Assembly: GCF_003313245.1 (NCBI RefSeq)
Contig: NZ_QJSD01000003.1
Location: forward strand, 236,642-300,641
Source of the DNA: Primorskyibacter marinus
GTDB lineage: Bacteria; Pseudomonadota; Alphaproteobacteria; Rhodobacterales; Rhodobacteraceae
Length of the DNA: 64,000 nucleotides
Direction of reading: 5' to 3'
A program made the position numbers and the translations under genes. A model generated the notes under the pieces. The model saw only the letters and a program-made list of their open reading frames with translations. It was not told the origin of the DNA and ran no database searches. Shown one piece after another: positions 28,018 to 37,358 of the stretch. The first letter of the stretch is position 1. Every line of letters starts with the position of its first letter.

Positions 28018-29724
28018 TCAGCCTGCGATCAGGCCCATTGATTCCAGCTTCAGAATCACCTGATGCGCGCAGTTGTCGACATCGACGTTTTCCGTCTCGA
28101 CGACCAGTTCGGCATTCTGAGGGACGTCATAGGGGTCAGAGATCCCGGTGAATTCCTTGATCTTGCCTTCGCGGGCCAGCTTGTACAGACCTTTGCGGTC
28201 GCGGCGTTCGCATTCCTCGATCGAGGTCGCCACATGGACCTCGATAAAGGCACCAAAGGCCTCGACGTCTTCGCGCACGGCACGGCGGGTCGCGGCATAG
28301 GGCGCGATCGGTGCACAGATGGCGATACCACCGTTCTTGGTGATCTCGGAGGCGACATAGCCGATGCGGCGGATGTTCAGATCGCGGTGCTCTTTCGAAA
28401 AGCCGAGTTCCGAGGACAGGTTTTTGCGAACGATGTCACCGTCCAGCAGCGTCACCGGACGGCCACCCATTTCCATCAGCTTGACCATAAGCGCGTTGGC
28501 GATGGTCGATTTGCCGGAGCCGGAGAAGCCGGTGAAGAACACGGTAAAGCCCTGCTTGGCGCGCGGCGGCTTGGTCCGGCGCAATTCCTTGACCACGTCG
28601 GGAAAGGAAAACCATTCGGGGATTTCCAGCCCTTCGGCCAAGCGACGGCGCAATTCGGTGCCCGAGATGTTGAGGATCGTGACCTTGTCCTTGTCCTCGA
28701 TCTCATCCATCGGCTCGTATTGTGCGCGTTCCTGCACATAGACCATGTGTTTGAAATCGACCATCTCGACGCCGATATCGTCCTGATGTTTGCGGAACAG
28801 TTCCTGCGCATCATAGGGGCCGTAGAAATCCTCGCCCTGGCTGTTCTTGCCGGGCCCGGCATGATCGCGGCCAACGATGAAATGGGTGCAGCCGTGATTG
28901 GCGCGGATCAGGCCGTGCCAGACGGCCTCGCGCGGGCCGCCCATGCGCATGGCCAGGGGCAGCAACGACATGGTGGTGGTCGACGCAGGGTATTTGTCGA
29001 GCACCGCCTCGTAGCAGCGCACACGCGTGAAATGATCGACGTCGCCGGGTTTGGTCATGCCGACCGAGGGGTGGATCAACAGGTTGGCCTGCGCCTCTTT
29101 TGCGGCTCGGAAGGTCAGTTCCTGATGGGCGCGGTGCAGCGGGTTGCGGGTTTGGAAGGCGACAATCTTGCGCCAGCCCAGTTTGCGGAAATGGGCGCGC
29201 AACTCGTTGGGTGTGTCGCGGCGGCCGCGGAAATCATAGTGGACCGGCTGCTGGATGCCGGTGACGGGGCCACCCAGATAGACCTTGCCGGCAGTGTTGT
29301 GCAGGTAGTTCACGGCGGGGTGCGCGGAATCGTCGGCGCCGAAGACCTTCTCGGCCTCACGCGACTTGTCGGGGGTCCAGCGGTCGGTCACGGTCATGGT
29401 GCCCAGGATCACGCCTTCCTGGTCGCGCAGGGCAATATCCTGCCCCAGTTCGAGCGTTTCGGCAAATTTCTCGGACACGTCGAGCGTGATCGGCATCGGC
29501 CACAACGCGCCGCTGGCGAGACGCATGTTTTCAACGACACCGTTGTAATCTTCTTCGGTCAAAAAGCCCTTGAGCGGATTGAAGCCGCCGTTCATCAGCA
29601 GTTCCAGGTCACAGATCTGGCGCGGCGTCAGGTCATGCGACGTCAATTCGGCAGCTTCGTTTTTCAGCTTCTGAGCGCTGTCATAGGAAACATAAAGCTC
29701 CGGGATCGGTGCCAGATTCGACAT
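28018..29724 (-). CDS. cysC: Bifunctional sulfate adenylyltransferase/adenylylsulfate kinase
   Basis: A 568-residue fusion that makes APS from sulfate and ATP and then phosphorylates it to PAPS for sulfate assimilation. The N-terminal sulfurylase has the ATP-binding QTRNPLHRAHQEL near residue 195 and GRDHAGPG further on. The C-terminal APS kinase has the P-loop GFSGSGKSTIANAL near residue 393, then LLDGDIVRKNLSSELGFSKEHRDLNIRRIG. This sat-cysC fusion is usual in Rhodobacterales. ATG 29724 is preferred over 29754. Monocistronic. Confidence 0.95.
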   Translation of the reverse strand: MSNLAPIPELYVSYDSAQKLKNEAAELTSHDLTPRQICDLELLMNGGFNPLKGFLTEEDYNGVVENMRLASGALWPMPITLDVSEKFAETLELGQDIALRDQEGVILGTMTVTDRWTPDKSREAEKVFGADDSAHPAVNYLHNTAGKVYLGGPVTGIQQPVHYDFRGRRDTPNELRAHFRKLGWRKIVAFQTRNPLHRAHQELTFRAAKEAQANLLIHPSVGMTKPGDVDHFTRVRCYEAVLDKYPASTTTMSLLPLAMRMGGPREAVWHGLIRANHGCTHFIVGRDHAGPGKNSQGEDFYGPYDAQELFRKHQDDIGVEMVDFKHMVYVQERAQYEPMDEIEDKDKVTILNISGTELRRRLAEGLEIPEWFSFPDVVKELRRTKPPRAKQGFTVFFTGFSGSGKSTIANALMVKLMEMGGRPVTLLDGDIVRKNLSSELGFSKEHRDLNIRRIGYVASEITKNGGIAICAPIAPYAATRRAVREDVEAFGAFIEVHVATSIEECERRDRKGLYKLAREGKIKEFTGISDPYDVPQNAELVVETENVDVDNCAHQVILKLESMGLIAG

Positions 29725-29797
29725 GGTCATCTCTCTTATTCTCGTTTGAAACAATTCGCACAGGCGGGATCCGGAGGCCCCATCATCTTCGCGCGCC

Positions 29798-29825
29798 TTT
29801 AGACCCGTGATGCCCTTTGTATCAA
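29798..29825 (-). promoter_or_regulatory. Possible sat-cysC promoter
   Basis: On the minus strand TTGATA (29825-29820), 16 bases, TCTAAA (29803-29798). This is a fair vegetative-type match about 75 bases before the start codon. The spacing is one base short of ideal and nothing else supports it. Confidence 0.35.
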
Positions 29826-29939
29826 GGGGTTCTCATGGGTTTTTAGCCCGTGGTGCGGAAATGCCGCGTTGCTCCGGGCGCATGGCTTGGTGCCGGTGGC
29901 CCGTCGGCAGGACGGGCTTGGCAAGGAAAAACCTTTCAT

Positions 29940-31043
<1,104 letters not shown>

Positions 31044-31129
31044 TTAATAATGTTGCGCAGTTGTGAAAGATTATTGCGCGTGCGACATTGGTGGTATAAC
31101 AATCCGGCAGCTTTGGGAGAGCATGAAGG

Positions 31130-31630
31130 ATGCGCGCTGTGCGGCTTGATCCAATTGATCGCAAAATCTTGTCAGAATTGCAGGCCGACGGTCGGATGAC
31201 CAATGTCGAGTTGGCAAAGCGCGTCGGAATTTCCGCGCCCCCTTGCTTGCGGCGCGTCCGCACGCTGGAAGAGCAGGGATTTATCCGTGGCTATCATGCC
31301 GATATCGACCCGCGTGAACTGGGGTTCGAGGTGCAGGTTTTCGCCATGGTGGGGCTGCAAAGCCAGGCAGAGGCCGATCTGCGCGCCTTTGAGGACCGTT
31401 GCCGCGCCTGGCCGCTGGTCCGCGAATGTCACATGCTGAACGGCGAGGTGGATTTCATCCTAAAATGCGTGGCACCGGATCTGAGCACGTTTCAGACCTT
31501 TCTGACGGATCAGCTTCTGACCGCCACGAATGTCGGGTCCGTCAAGACATCGCTGGTGATCCGCGGTGCAAAGGATGAACCCGGCGTGCCTTTCGAGGTG
31601 CTGGAAGACCGGCTGAGTCGCAGCGCCTGA
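31130..31630 (+). CDS. Lrp/AsnC family transcriptional regulator
   Basis: A 166-residue regulator with an N-terminal helix-turn-helix (LDPIDRKILSELQADGRMTNVELAKRVGISAPPCLRRVRTLEEQGFIRGY) and a C-terminal Lrp ligand-binding (RAM) domain, which usually senses amino acids. Divergent from trxB with a 218-base gap; it may control itself or trxB, but no operator is obvious. Confidence 0.93.
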   Translation: MRAVRLDPIDRKILSELQADGRMTNVELAKRVGISAPPCLRRVRTLEEQGFIRGYHADIDPRELGFEVQVFAMVGLQSQAEADLRAFEDRCRAWPLVRECHMLNGEVDFILKCVAPDLSTFQTFLTDQLLTATNVGSVKTSLVIRGAKDEPGVPFEVLEDRLSRSA

Positions 31631-31681
31631 GCCACGACAGTGGGGCGCTGCGTGCGGTGGGCAACGCCGCCGCATTTCGTC

Positions 31682-32437
31682 TCAAAGCCGGATGGTTGAG
31701 ATCAGCCGCCCGTAATCCGCTTCCTTGGCATGTGTCGCCCGCCGGTAGGAATAGAACCGGGCCGCGTCCGAATAGGTGCAATGCCGGGTCCATTCGGCAT
31801 TTACGCCAGCGGCGCGCAACCGGTGCAGGCCAAAGCCGGTCAGATCAAAATGCAGCCGGTCCCCGTCGCCGTTGGCAAAGAAGCGCGCGTTTTGGGGATC
31901 CTCGTCGAGGAAATTGTCAAAGAACTCCGCCCCCACCTCATACGCGCGCTGGCTGATCGAGGGGCCGATGACGGCATGGATCTGCGCACGGCGTGCGCCC
32001 AGGGCTTCCATCGCGTCGACCGTTGCTTCCAGTACCCCGTCCAGCGCCCCGCGCCAACCGGCATGGGCCGCGCCGATCACACGGGCCTCATGATCGGCAA
32101 ACAGAACCGGCTGACAGTCAGCCGTCAGAACCGCAAGCGCGATGCCGGGAGTGGCTGTCACCAGCGCGTCGGCCTTGGGGCGTGGATCGGTTTGGGGCGC
32201 GTCCACATGGACCACATCCGCCGAATGCACCTGATGCACAGAGGCAAGGTGGTCGGGGCTGACCTCCATCGCGGCTGCGACGCGGGCGCGGTTGATCGCC
32301 ACGATTTCGGACTGGTCCGACGATCCGGGGCCGCAGTTCAGCCCGAAGAACACGCCGGACGATGCCCCGCCGCGGCGGGTAAAGAACCCGTGTCGCAGGG
32401 GGGCCAAACTATCGGCGGTGATGATTTCCAGTGTCAT
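31682..32437 (-). CDS. pgeF: Peptidoglycan editing factor PgeF (laccase-domain protein)
   Basis: A 251-residue DUF152-type protein. HGFFTRRGGASSGVFFGLNCG near the N-terminus, the copper/zinc-type HQVHSADVV, the conserved cysteine in LTADCQPVLFAD, and AAHAGWRGALDGVLEATVDAM are all present. PgeF removes mis-incorporated L-Ser from peptidoglycan precursors in E. coli. It overlaps the upstream methyltransferase stop by four bases (ATGA). Confidence 0.93.
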   Translation of the reverse strand: MTLEIITADSLAPLRHGFFTRRGGASSGVFFGLNCGPGSSDQSEIVAINRARVAAAMEVSPDHLASVHQVHSADVVHVDAPQTDPRPKADALVTATPGIALAVLTADCQPVLFADHEARVIGAAHAGWRGALDGVLEATVDAMEALGARRAQIHAVIGPSISQRAYEVGAEFFDNFLDEDPQNARFFANGDGDRLHFDLTGFGLHRLRAAGVNAEWTRHCTYSDAARFYSYRRATHAKEADYGRLISTIRL

Positions 32438-33495
32438 GCGTCCAGTCCCGGCGGCGGTGGAGCGGTCTGCGGGAAAAGCCCCAGCAGTTTGAACAGCGTC
32501 CCCATTTCCGAGGGGTGCGTCAACCGGCGATGTGCGGCGATATGCGACTCGCGTGCCGTACCGCTTAGCACTTCGGCCAATTGCTGCGCGCGGGCAGTGA
32601 TTCCCAGCCGCTCAAGGAACACGCCCTGCGTGGTCAGCCTTGTGTGGGCAGAGGGCGTGGCGCGGGCCAGTGCCTCGAAATCCACATGCGCGGTCAGGTC
32701 AGCCTCGCCCGGCGCGGCCAGCGGATCAACCGAGGCATGCGCTTGCAGCGCCTGAAGCGTGTCGCCAAGGCTGCGCCAATCGCCATAATCCGCAATCAGT
32801 GCCGCGCCACCGTGATCGGCGATGCGTTGGCCGACGGTCTGGATGATCGTGGTGGCCGCGGGGCAATGCTCTACCAGATCGCCGTCTTTTGCGTCGTCCA
32901 ACCGGTGCGCCAGCGCGCTGACGGGGGCGGGGGCCGCACTCCCGAATCGCAGCCCCTCATCGGATTGTCCGACCCGGCGTTCGCACCATGCAGCGCCATT
33001 GCGGACATATTGCCGGATGGGCAGGGCGTCGAAGAACTCGTTTGCCACCAGCCAGAGCGGCGCGTCGGGCAGATCCGCCGCGTTATCCAGCCATGTCGGC
33101 GCATGGCCAGCCAGCACCTCTGCCTGACGCGCGCGCAGCGTTGCGGACGCCTCGACAAGGTAGATCCCGGCGGCGTCGTGAAAGCCCGGCACGCGGGCCG
33201 TGGCGCGCAGAATGTCGGCCATCATTGTACCGCGGCCCGGCCCGAGTTCGGCCAAGGTGAAGGACGCAGGCGCACCCTGATCCAGCCAGCTTTGCGCAAG
33301 GCAGAGGCCGATCAATTCGCCGAACATCTGGCTGATCTCGGGGGCTGTCGTGAAATCGCCCCTGGCACCCAGCGGGTCGCGCGTGGCGTAATAGCCGTGG
33401 ACGGGGTGCAGCAGGCTTTCGGCCATGAAATCCGCAACCGGGATTGGCCCTTCGGCGGCGATCCGCGTGCGCAAGATCCGCATCAGCGGGGTCAC
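32434..33495 (-). CDS. SAM-dependent methyltransferase of the MidA/NDUFAF7 family
   Basis: A 353-residue methyltransferase. [47 protein letters not shown] is the family start, and the SAM site [19 protein letters not shown] lies near residue 85. The eukaryotic homologue NDUFAF7 dimethylates an arginine in a complex I subunit; the bacterial target is unproven. It sits between lgt and pgeF with four-base overlaps on both sides, a conserved lgt-midA-pgeF operon. Confidence 0.92.
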   Translation of the reverse strand: MTPLMRILRTRIAAEGPIPVADFMAESLLHPVHGYYATRDPLGARGDFTTAPEISQMFGELIGLCLAQSWLDQGAPASFTLAELGPGRGTMMADILRATARVPGFHDAAGIYLVEASATLRARQAEVLAGHAPTWLDNAADLPDAPLWLVANEFFDALPIRQYVRNGAAWCERRVGQSDEGLRFGSAAPAPVSALAHRLDDAKDGDLVEHCPAATTIIQTVGQRIADHGGAALIADYGDWRSLGDTLQALQAHASVDPLAAPGEADLTAHVDFEALARATPSAHTRLTTQGVFLERLGITARAQQLAEVLSGTARESHIAAHRRLTHPSEMGTLFKLLGLFPQTAPPPPGLDA

Positions 33496-34388
33496 TTCGA
33501 TACCATGCGCCGCTGCGTCCAGCCGATCAACGTCAACCCGATCAGGATCATCGGTAGTGACAAAAGCTGCCCCATCGTCAGCCCGTAGCCGTTGATTTCG
33601 ACCGCCAGCCCCAGCGGATTGCCAAGTGCCACGAACTGCGCGTCAGGCTGCCGAAAGAACTCCACAAAGAACCGTGCGCAGCCATAGCCCGTCAGAAAAT
33701 AACCGGTCAGCCGTCCGGGGACTTTGAAGGCACCGCGCCGCCAAGCCTGCCAGAGCAGGAAACCGCCCAGCAGCAGCCCCTCCAGCGCGGCCTCGTACAA
33801 TTGTGACGGGTGCCGCGCGCAGAGTTGATCCAATGCCTGCCCGCAATCCTGTGCCGCAGCGCCGGGGAAGATCACCGCCCATGGCGCGTCGCTGGGGCGG
33901 CCCCAAAGCTCGGCATTCACGAAATTCGCCAGACGCCCGAAAAGCAGCCCCGGCGGCGTTGCCAAGGCCATGATGTCGGCCACGGACAGCACCGGCGCGC
34001 CGACCCGACGCGCGAACAGCAGGCCAGCCAGCGCCACTCCCAGCATTCCGCCATGAAAGGACATCCCCCCCTGCCAGACCATCAGGATCTCTGCCGGGTT
34101 CGAAAGGTAATAGGCGGGTTGATAGAACAGCACGAATCCCAATCGTCCGCCGAGGATAATGCCAAGGATGACCCAAGTGACCAGATCTTCCAGCTGTTTG
34201 GGCGACATCGGCGGCGTGTCGGTCCGCCAAAGCCCGGTGTTTCGCAAGGCGCGGGCGGCCAGCCACCACCCGACAAGGATGCCTGCAATATAGGCCAGCG
34301 CATACCAGCGCAGCGCAAATTCGACACCGAAAGCGGTGATCGAAAAGACCTCGGGCGAGAGGGGCGGGAAGGGGATGCCAGCGTTCAT
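33492..34388 (-). CDS. lgt: Prolipoprotein diacylglyceryl transferase
   Basis: An inner-membrane enzyme that attaches diacylglycerol to the lipobox cysteine of prolipoproteins. The 298-residue product has about seven membrane segments, the signature [17 protein letters not shown] near residue 135 and the catalytic-region motif [12 protein letters not shown] 34388 gives the family N-terminus. First gene of lgt-midA-pgeF. Confidence 0.96.
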   Translation of the reverse strand: MNAGIPFPPLSPEVFSITAFGVEFALRWYALAYIAGILVGWWLAARALRNTGLWRTDTPPMSPKQLEDLVTWVILGIILGGRLGFVLFYQPAYYLSNPAEILMVWQGGMSFHGGMLGVALAGLLFARRVGAPVLSVADIMALATPPGLLFGRLANFVNAELWGRPSDAPWAVIFPGAAAQDCGQALDQLCARHPSQLYEAALEGLLLGGFLLWQAWRRGAFKVPGRLTGYFLTGYGCARFFVEFFRQPDAQFVALGNPLGLAVEINGYGLTMGQLLSLPMILIGLTLIGWTQRRMVSK

Positions 34389-34484
34389 GTGCGTCTCTGT
34401 GCCTCTGTCCATCGGGGGAAGTCAACCTTGTGATATGCACTCTCGACGCCCATATAGAAGCTGGACCCAATGCCGGAGTGACAC

Positions 34485-34736
34485 ATGCAGACCCGCAACA
34501 AAGTATTCGACGACATCTCGCAGTTGATGACCAATGCGATGGGCGTGGCCCAGGGCGCACGGCAAGAGGCCGAGACCGCGATGAAATCGATGATGGACCG
34601 CTGGCTCGCGGATCGCGATTTTGTCACGCGCGAAGAATTTGATGCCGTGCGCGCGATGGCGCAAAAGGCCCGCGAAGAGAACGAGGCATTGTCCGCGCGG
34701 ATTGCGGCGCTGGAATCTGCTGCGAAAGACGACTGA
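34485..34736 (+). CDS. ubiK: UbiK/BMFP family accessory protein
   Basis: An 83-residue helical protein: QTRNKVFDDISQLMTNAMGVAQGARQEAE, then FVTREEFDAVRAMAQKAREENEALSARIAALE with a C-terminal coiled coil. UbiK (YqiC) helps ubiquinone synthesis in proteobacteria; in alphaproteobacteria the role is inferred from homology. Divergent from lgt. Confidence 0.86.
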   Translation: MQTRNKVFDDISQLMTNAMGVAQGARQEAETAMKSMMDRWLADRDFVTREEFDAVRAMAQKAREENEALSARIAALESAAKDD

Positions 34737-34755
34737 CCACCGTCCGGGCGGCGCG

Positions 34756-35409
34756 TCAGGGTGTCCTGACGCTGTAACCCGGCGGCGTCAGCAGTTTGCG
34801 GAACAGCGCCTCGACATGGGCCTCTGCGCCTGCGCGAGTTTCTGCCTTGCGGGGCATCAGCACCTCTACCTGTGCTTCAAAATCCGCATAATGTTGCGTG
34901 ACCGCCCAGATTGAAAAGATCAGGTGCCCCGGATCGACCGGGGCCAGCTTGCCGCGTTGCACCCAACTGGCAATCAACGCGCATTTCTCGTCAAACAGTG
35001 TTTTCAGCCCCGAGGCCAGATGCGGCCCCATCCTTGGTGCGCCTTGAATGATCTCATTGGCGAACAGACGGCTTTCGCGCGGGTAGGCATGGCTCATCGC
35101 CAGCTTGCGCGAAATATACCGCATCAATTCGTCCAGCGGCTCACCTTCCGGGTCCATCTCTTGCAGCGGTGCCAGCCATTCGGCCATCAGCGTGTTCAGC
35201 AAGTCGACATGGATCGCTGCCTTGCCATCGAAATAATAAAGGATGTTGGGCTTTGACAGCCCGGCCTCGGTCGCGATCTGATCCAGTGTCGCGCCGCGAT
35301 ACCCGTGCTGCGAGAACACATTCAGCGCTGCGTCCAGAATGCGCTTGCGGTTCCGTTTCTGGATCCGGCTGCGTTTGGGTGCTTCGGGCGGGGGCTTGCC
35401 GTCATCCAT
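34756..35409 (-). CDS. rutR: RutR-type TetR family regulator of pyrimidine catabolism
   Basis: A 217-residue TetR regulator. Its helix-turn-helix is RILDAALNVFSQHGYRGATLDQIATEAGLSKPNILYYFDGKAAIHV near residues 20-66. The C-terminal domain (FANEIIQGAPRMGPHL..., HLIFSIWAVTQHYADFEAQVEVL) is of the RutR/YcdC type, which binds uracil or thymine in E. coli. It is divergent from pyrimidine-degradation genes, with a RutR-like palindrome between them. ATG 35409 is chosen; GTG 35421 is an alternative. Confidence 0.88.
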   Translation of the reverse strand: MDDGKPPPEAPKRSRIQKRNRKRILDAALNVFSQHGYRGATLDQIATEAGLSKPNILYYFDGKAAIHVDLLNTLMAEWLAPLQEMDPEGEPLDELMRYISRKLAMSHAYPRESRLFANEIIQGAPRMGPHLASGLKTLFDEKCALIASWVQRGKLAPVDPGHLIFSIWAVTQHYADFEAQVEVLMPRKAETRAGAEAHVEALFRKLLTPPGYSVRTP

Positions 35410-35519
35410 GCGGTTTTTCACCTGCTGATTAGTTGGGCAGTCTCTGTCCCGCGTGGATGGTTCCGTGCGGGGGGTGGAAGTCAATCCTTGACACAATTCG
35501 GTACCCTTGCAATCGTGCC

Positions 35520-35535
35520 TTTACCAATTGGTAAA
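35520..35535. promoter_or_regulatory. Candidate RutR operator
   Basis: TTTACCAATTGGTAAA, a perfect 16-bp palindrome. The E. coli RutR consensus is TTGACCANNTGGTCAA; this site differs only by symmetric changes at one base pair in each arm (G/C to T/A). It lies between rutR (start 35409) and the amidohydrolase gene (start 35633). A TTGACA at 35488-35493 just upstream could be a -35 element for the rightward operon. Confidence 0.75.
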
Positions 35536-35632
35536 AAACATGCGGCGCGGTGGCAAGCCTTAAGGCAGGATCTCTTGGCTTACCGGTGGTGCCACTTGGT
35601 CGGCAGGAGGCCCGACCGACAGATAAGGTAGG

Positions 35633-36892
35633 ATGATGGATATGGCAGCACCGGGCGAAAACCTTCGGATCAATGGCGACCGGCTTTGGGACAGCTTGAT
35701 GGAAATGGCGAAGATCGGTCCTGGTGTGGCGGGCGGCAACAACCGCCAGACGCTGACGGACGCCGATGCCGAGGGTCGCGCGCTGTTTCAGTCATGGTGC
35801 GAAGCGGCTGGTATGGAAATGGGCCTTGATACGATGGGCAACATGTTCGCGCGCCGGGACGGCACCGACCCGGAGGCGCTGCCGGTCTATGTCGGCAGCC
35901 ATCTGGATACCCAGCCCACGGGCGGCAAATACGATGGTGTGCTGGGCGTGCTGGGCGGGCTGGAGATTGTCCGCTCGCTCAATGACATGAACATCAAGAC
36001 CAAGCACCCCATCGTCGTCACGAACTGGACCAATGAGGAAGGCACGCGGTTTGCCCCCGCCATGTTGTCCTCGGGTGTGTTCGCAGGCGTTCACGATCAG
36101 GACTGGGCTTACGCGCGCGAAGATGCCGAGGGTAAGAGCTTTGGCGCAGAGTTGGAACGTATCGGCTGGAAGGGCGACGAGGAGGTCGGCACCCGCAAGA
36201 TGCATGCGATGTTCGAGTTGCATATCGAGCAGGGGCCCATTCTGGAGGCCGAGGGCAAGGATATCGGCGTTGTGACCCACGGGCAGGGCCTGTCCTGGAC
36301 GCAGGTGACCGTGACCGGCAAGGAAAGCCATACCGGCTCTACCCCGATGCCGATGCGCAGGAATGCAGGCCTTGGCATGGCGCGTATTCTGGAATTGGTG
36401 GATCAGATCGCCTGGTCGCACAAACCGGATGCGGTCGGCGCGGCGGGCCATATCGACGTCTATCCCAACTCGCGCAACGTGATCCCCGGCAAGGCGGTCT
36501 TCACCGTCGATTTCCGCTCGCCGAACCTGAGCGTGATTGAGGATATGGAAAAGCGTCTGCGCGACGAGGGCGCGAAGATTTGCGAGGATATGGGTCTGGA
36601 GGTCGCATTCGAAAAGGTCGGCGGTTTCGATCCGGTGGAGTTTGACAAGGATTGCGTGACGGCCGTACGAAATGCGGCCGAACGGCTGGGTTATTCTCAT
36701 CGCGACCTGATCTCTGGTGCTGGCCACGACGCCTGCTGGATCAACCAGGTCGCCCCCACGGCGATGGTGATGTGTCCTTGCGTGGACGGCCTAAGCCACA
36801 ACGAGGCCGAGGAGATCAGCAAGGACTGGGCCACAGCCGGAGCGGATGTTCTGCTCCATGCCGTTGTAGAGACGGCAGGGATCGTGGAGTGA
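35633..36892 (+). CDS. Zn-dependent N-carbamoyl amino acid amidohydrolase (beta-ureidopropionase type)
   Basis: A 419-residue M20-family hydrolase that splits N-carbamoyl-beta-alanine (or related N-carbamoyl amino acids) into amino acid, CO2 and ammonia. YVGSHLDTQPTGGKYDGVLGVL near residue 87 and TNWTNEEGTRFAPAM near 130 carry the metal ligands. HIEQGPILEAEGKDIGVVTHGQG and GAGHDACWINQVAPTAMVMCPCVDGLSHNEAE complete the allantoate/ureidopropionase signature. Dihydropyrimidinase downstream fits the reductive pyrimidine pathway. Two adjacent ATGs (35633, 35636). Confidence 0.92.
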   Translation: MMDMAAPGENLRINGDRLWDSLMEMAKIGPGVAGGNNRQTLTDADAEGRALFQSWCEAAGMEMGLDTMGNMFARRDGTDPEALPVYVGSHLDTQPTGGKYDGVLGVLGGLEIVRSLNDMNIKTKHPIVVTNWTNEEGTRFAPAMLSSGVFAGVHDQDWAYAREDAEGKSFGAELERIGWKGDEEVGTRKMHAMFELHIEQGPILEAEGKDIGVVTHGQGLSWTQVTVTGKESHTGSTPMPMRRNAGLGMARILELVDQIAWSHKPDAVGAAGHIDVYPNSRNVIPGKAVFTVDFRSPNLSVIEDMEKRLRDEGAKICEDMGLEVAFEKVGGFDPVEFDKDCVTAVRNAAERLGYSHRDLISGAGHDACWINQVAPTAMVMCPCVDGLSHNEAEEISKDWATAGADVLLHAVVETAGIVE

Positions 36893-36909
36893 GGTTTTTG
36901 CTCGCACAA

Positions 36910-36979
36910 CCCGTCCCGGGCTTGACCCGGGACCTTCTGGCCAGCGCGGGACAAGGTCCCGGGTCAAGCCCGGGACGGG
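36910..36979. repeat. Long inverted repeat of a palindromic unit, left flank of the GIY-YIG gene
   Basis: Two copies of a 27-base unit face each other: CCCGTCCCGGGCTTGACCCGGGACCTT (36910-36936), 16 bases, and its exact reverse complement (36953-36979). Each unit is itself a palindrome around CCCGGGTCAAGCCCGGG. It starts 17 bases after the amidohydrolase stop. Confidence 0.93.
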
Positions 36980-37018
36980 ATTTACTCAATCGTAACGCTA
37001 TGCGTAGAATTGTACGGC

Positions 37019-37303
37019 ATGGCGCATTTTGTCTACATTATGGCTTCCCGGCCTTGCGGAGCCATGTACACGGGAAGGACGACGGATCTTCGCGCTCGCG
37101 TAGAGACGCACCGCGCCGGGTTGTCCGGGCATACAGCGAAATACAATATTCGTCGTCTGGTCTGGTTCGAGGAACACGACTGTTTCGAGGCGTCGATCCG
37201 GCGCGAGCGAGCGATCAAGCGCTGGCGTCGCGACTGGAAAATCGCTCTGATAACGCAGAGCAATCCGAATTGGCACGAATTAACACCCCAAATCCCTGGT
37301 TGA
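37019..37303 (+). CDS. GIY-YIG nuclease domain protein (UPF0213-like)
   Basis: A 94-residue single-domain protein. FVYIMASRPCGAMYTGRTTDLRARVETHRAGLSGHTAKYNIRRLVWFEEHDCFEASIRRERAIKRWRRDWKIALI has the GIY-YIG layout: V-Y-I...Y-T-G in place of GIY...YIG, the conserved Arg (R in LRARV), His in ETHR, and the Glu in RRERAIKRW. Related small proteins are often DNA-cutting enzymes of unknown role. It sits inside the pyrimidine operon between palindromic repeats, so it looks like an inserted cassette. ATG 37019. Confidence 0.87.
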   Translation: MAHFVYIMASRPCGAMYTGRTTDLRARVETHRAGLSGHTAKYNIRRLVWFEEHDCFEASIRRERAIKRWRRDWKIALITQSNPNWHELTPQIPG

Positions 37304-37311
37304 GCCGACGC

Positions 37312-37338
37312 AAGGTCCCGGCTCAGGGCCGGGACGGG
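37312..37338. repeat. Palindromic unit, right flank of the GIY-YIG gene
   Basis: A 27-base unit, AAGGTCCCGGCTCAGGGCCGGGACGGG, aligned with the left copy at 36953-36979 with three differences. Two of these are opposite each other in the hairpin and preserve pairing (G-C becomes C-G). It starts 8 bases after the GIY-YIG stop and 20 bases before dihydropyrimidinase. Confidence 0.88.
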
Positions 37339-37358
37339 TTGGCACAGGGAGGCAAGAT

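Noticed and set aside
28063-29802. 579-codon plus-strand frame opposite sat-cysC
   Set aside because: Antisense shadow; the minus-strand product has all catalytic motifs.
36910-36979. Treating the long inverted repeat as an intrinsic terminator only
   Set aside because: It lacks a T-run, lies inside an operon that must be read through, and related units recur elsewhere, so a repeat family fits better.
36910-37338. CRISPR array
   Set aside because: There are only three units, two of them inverted, with a gene between them; no regular spacers or cas genes.
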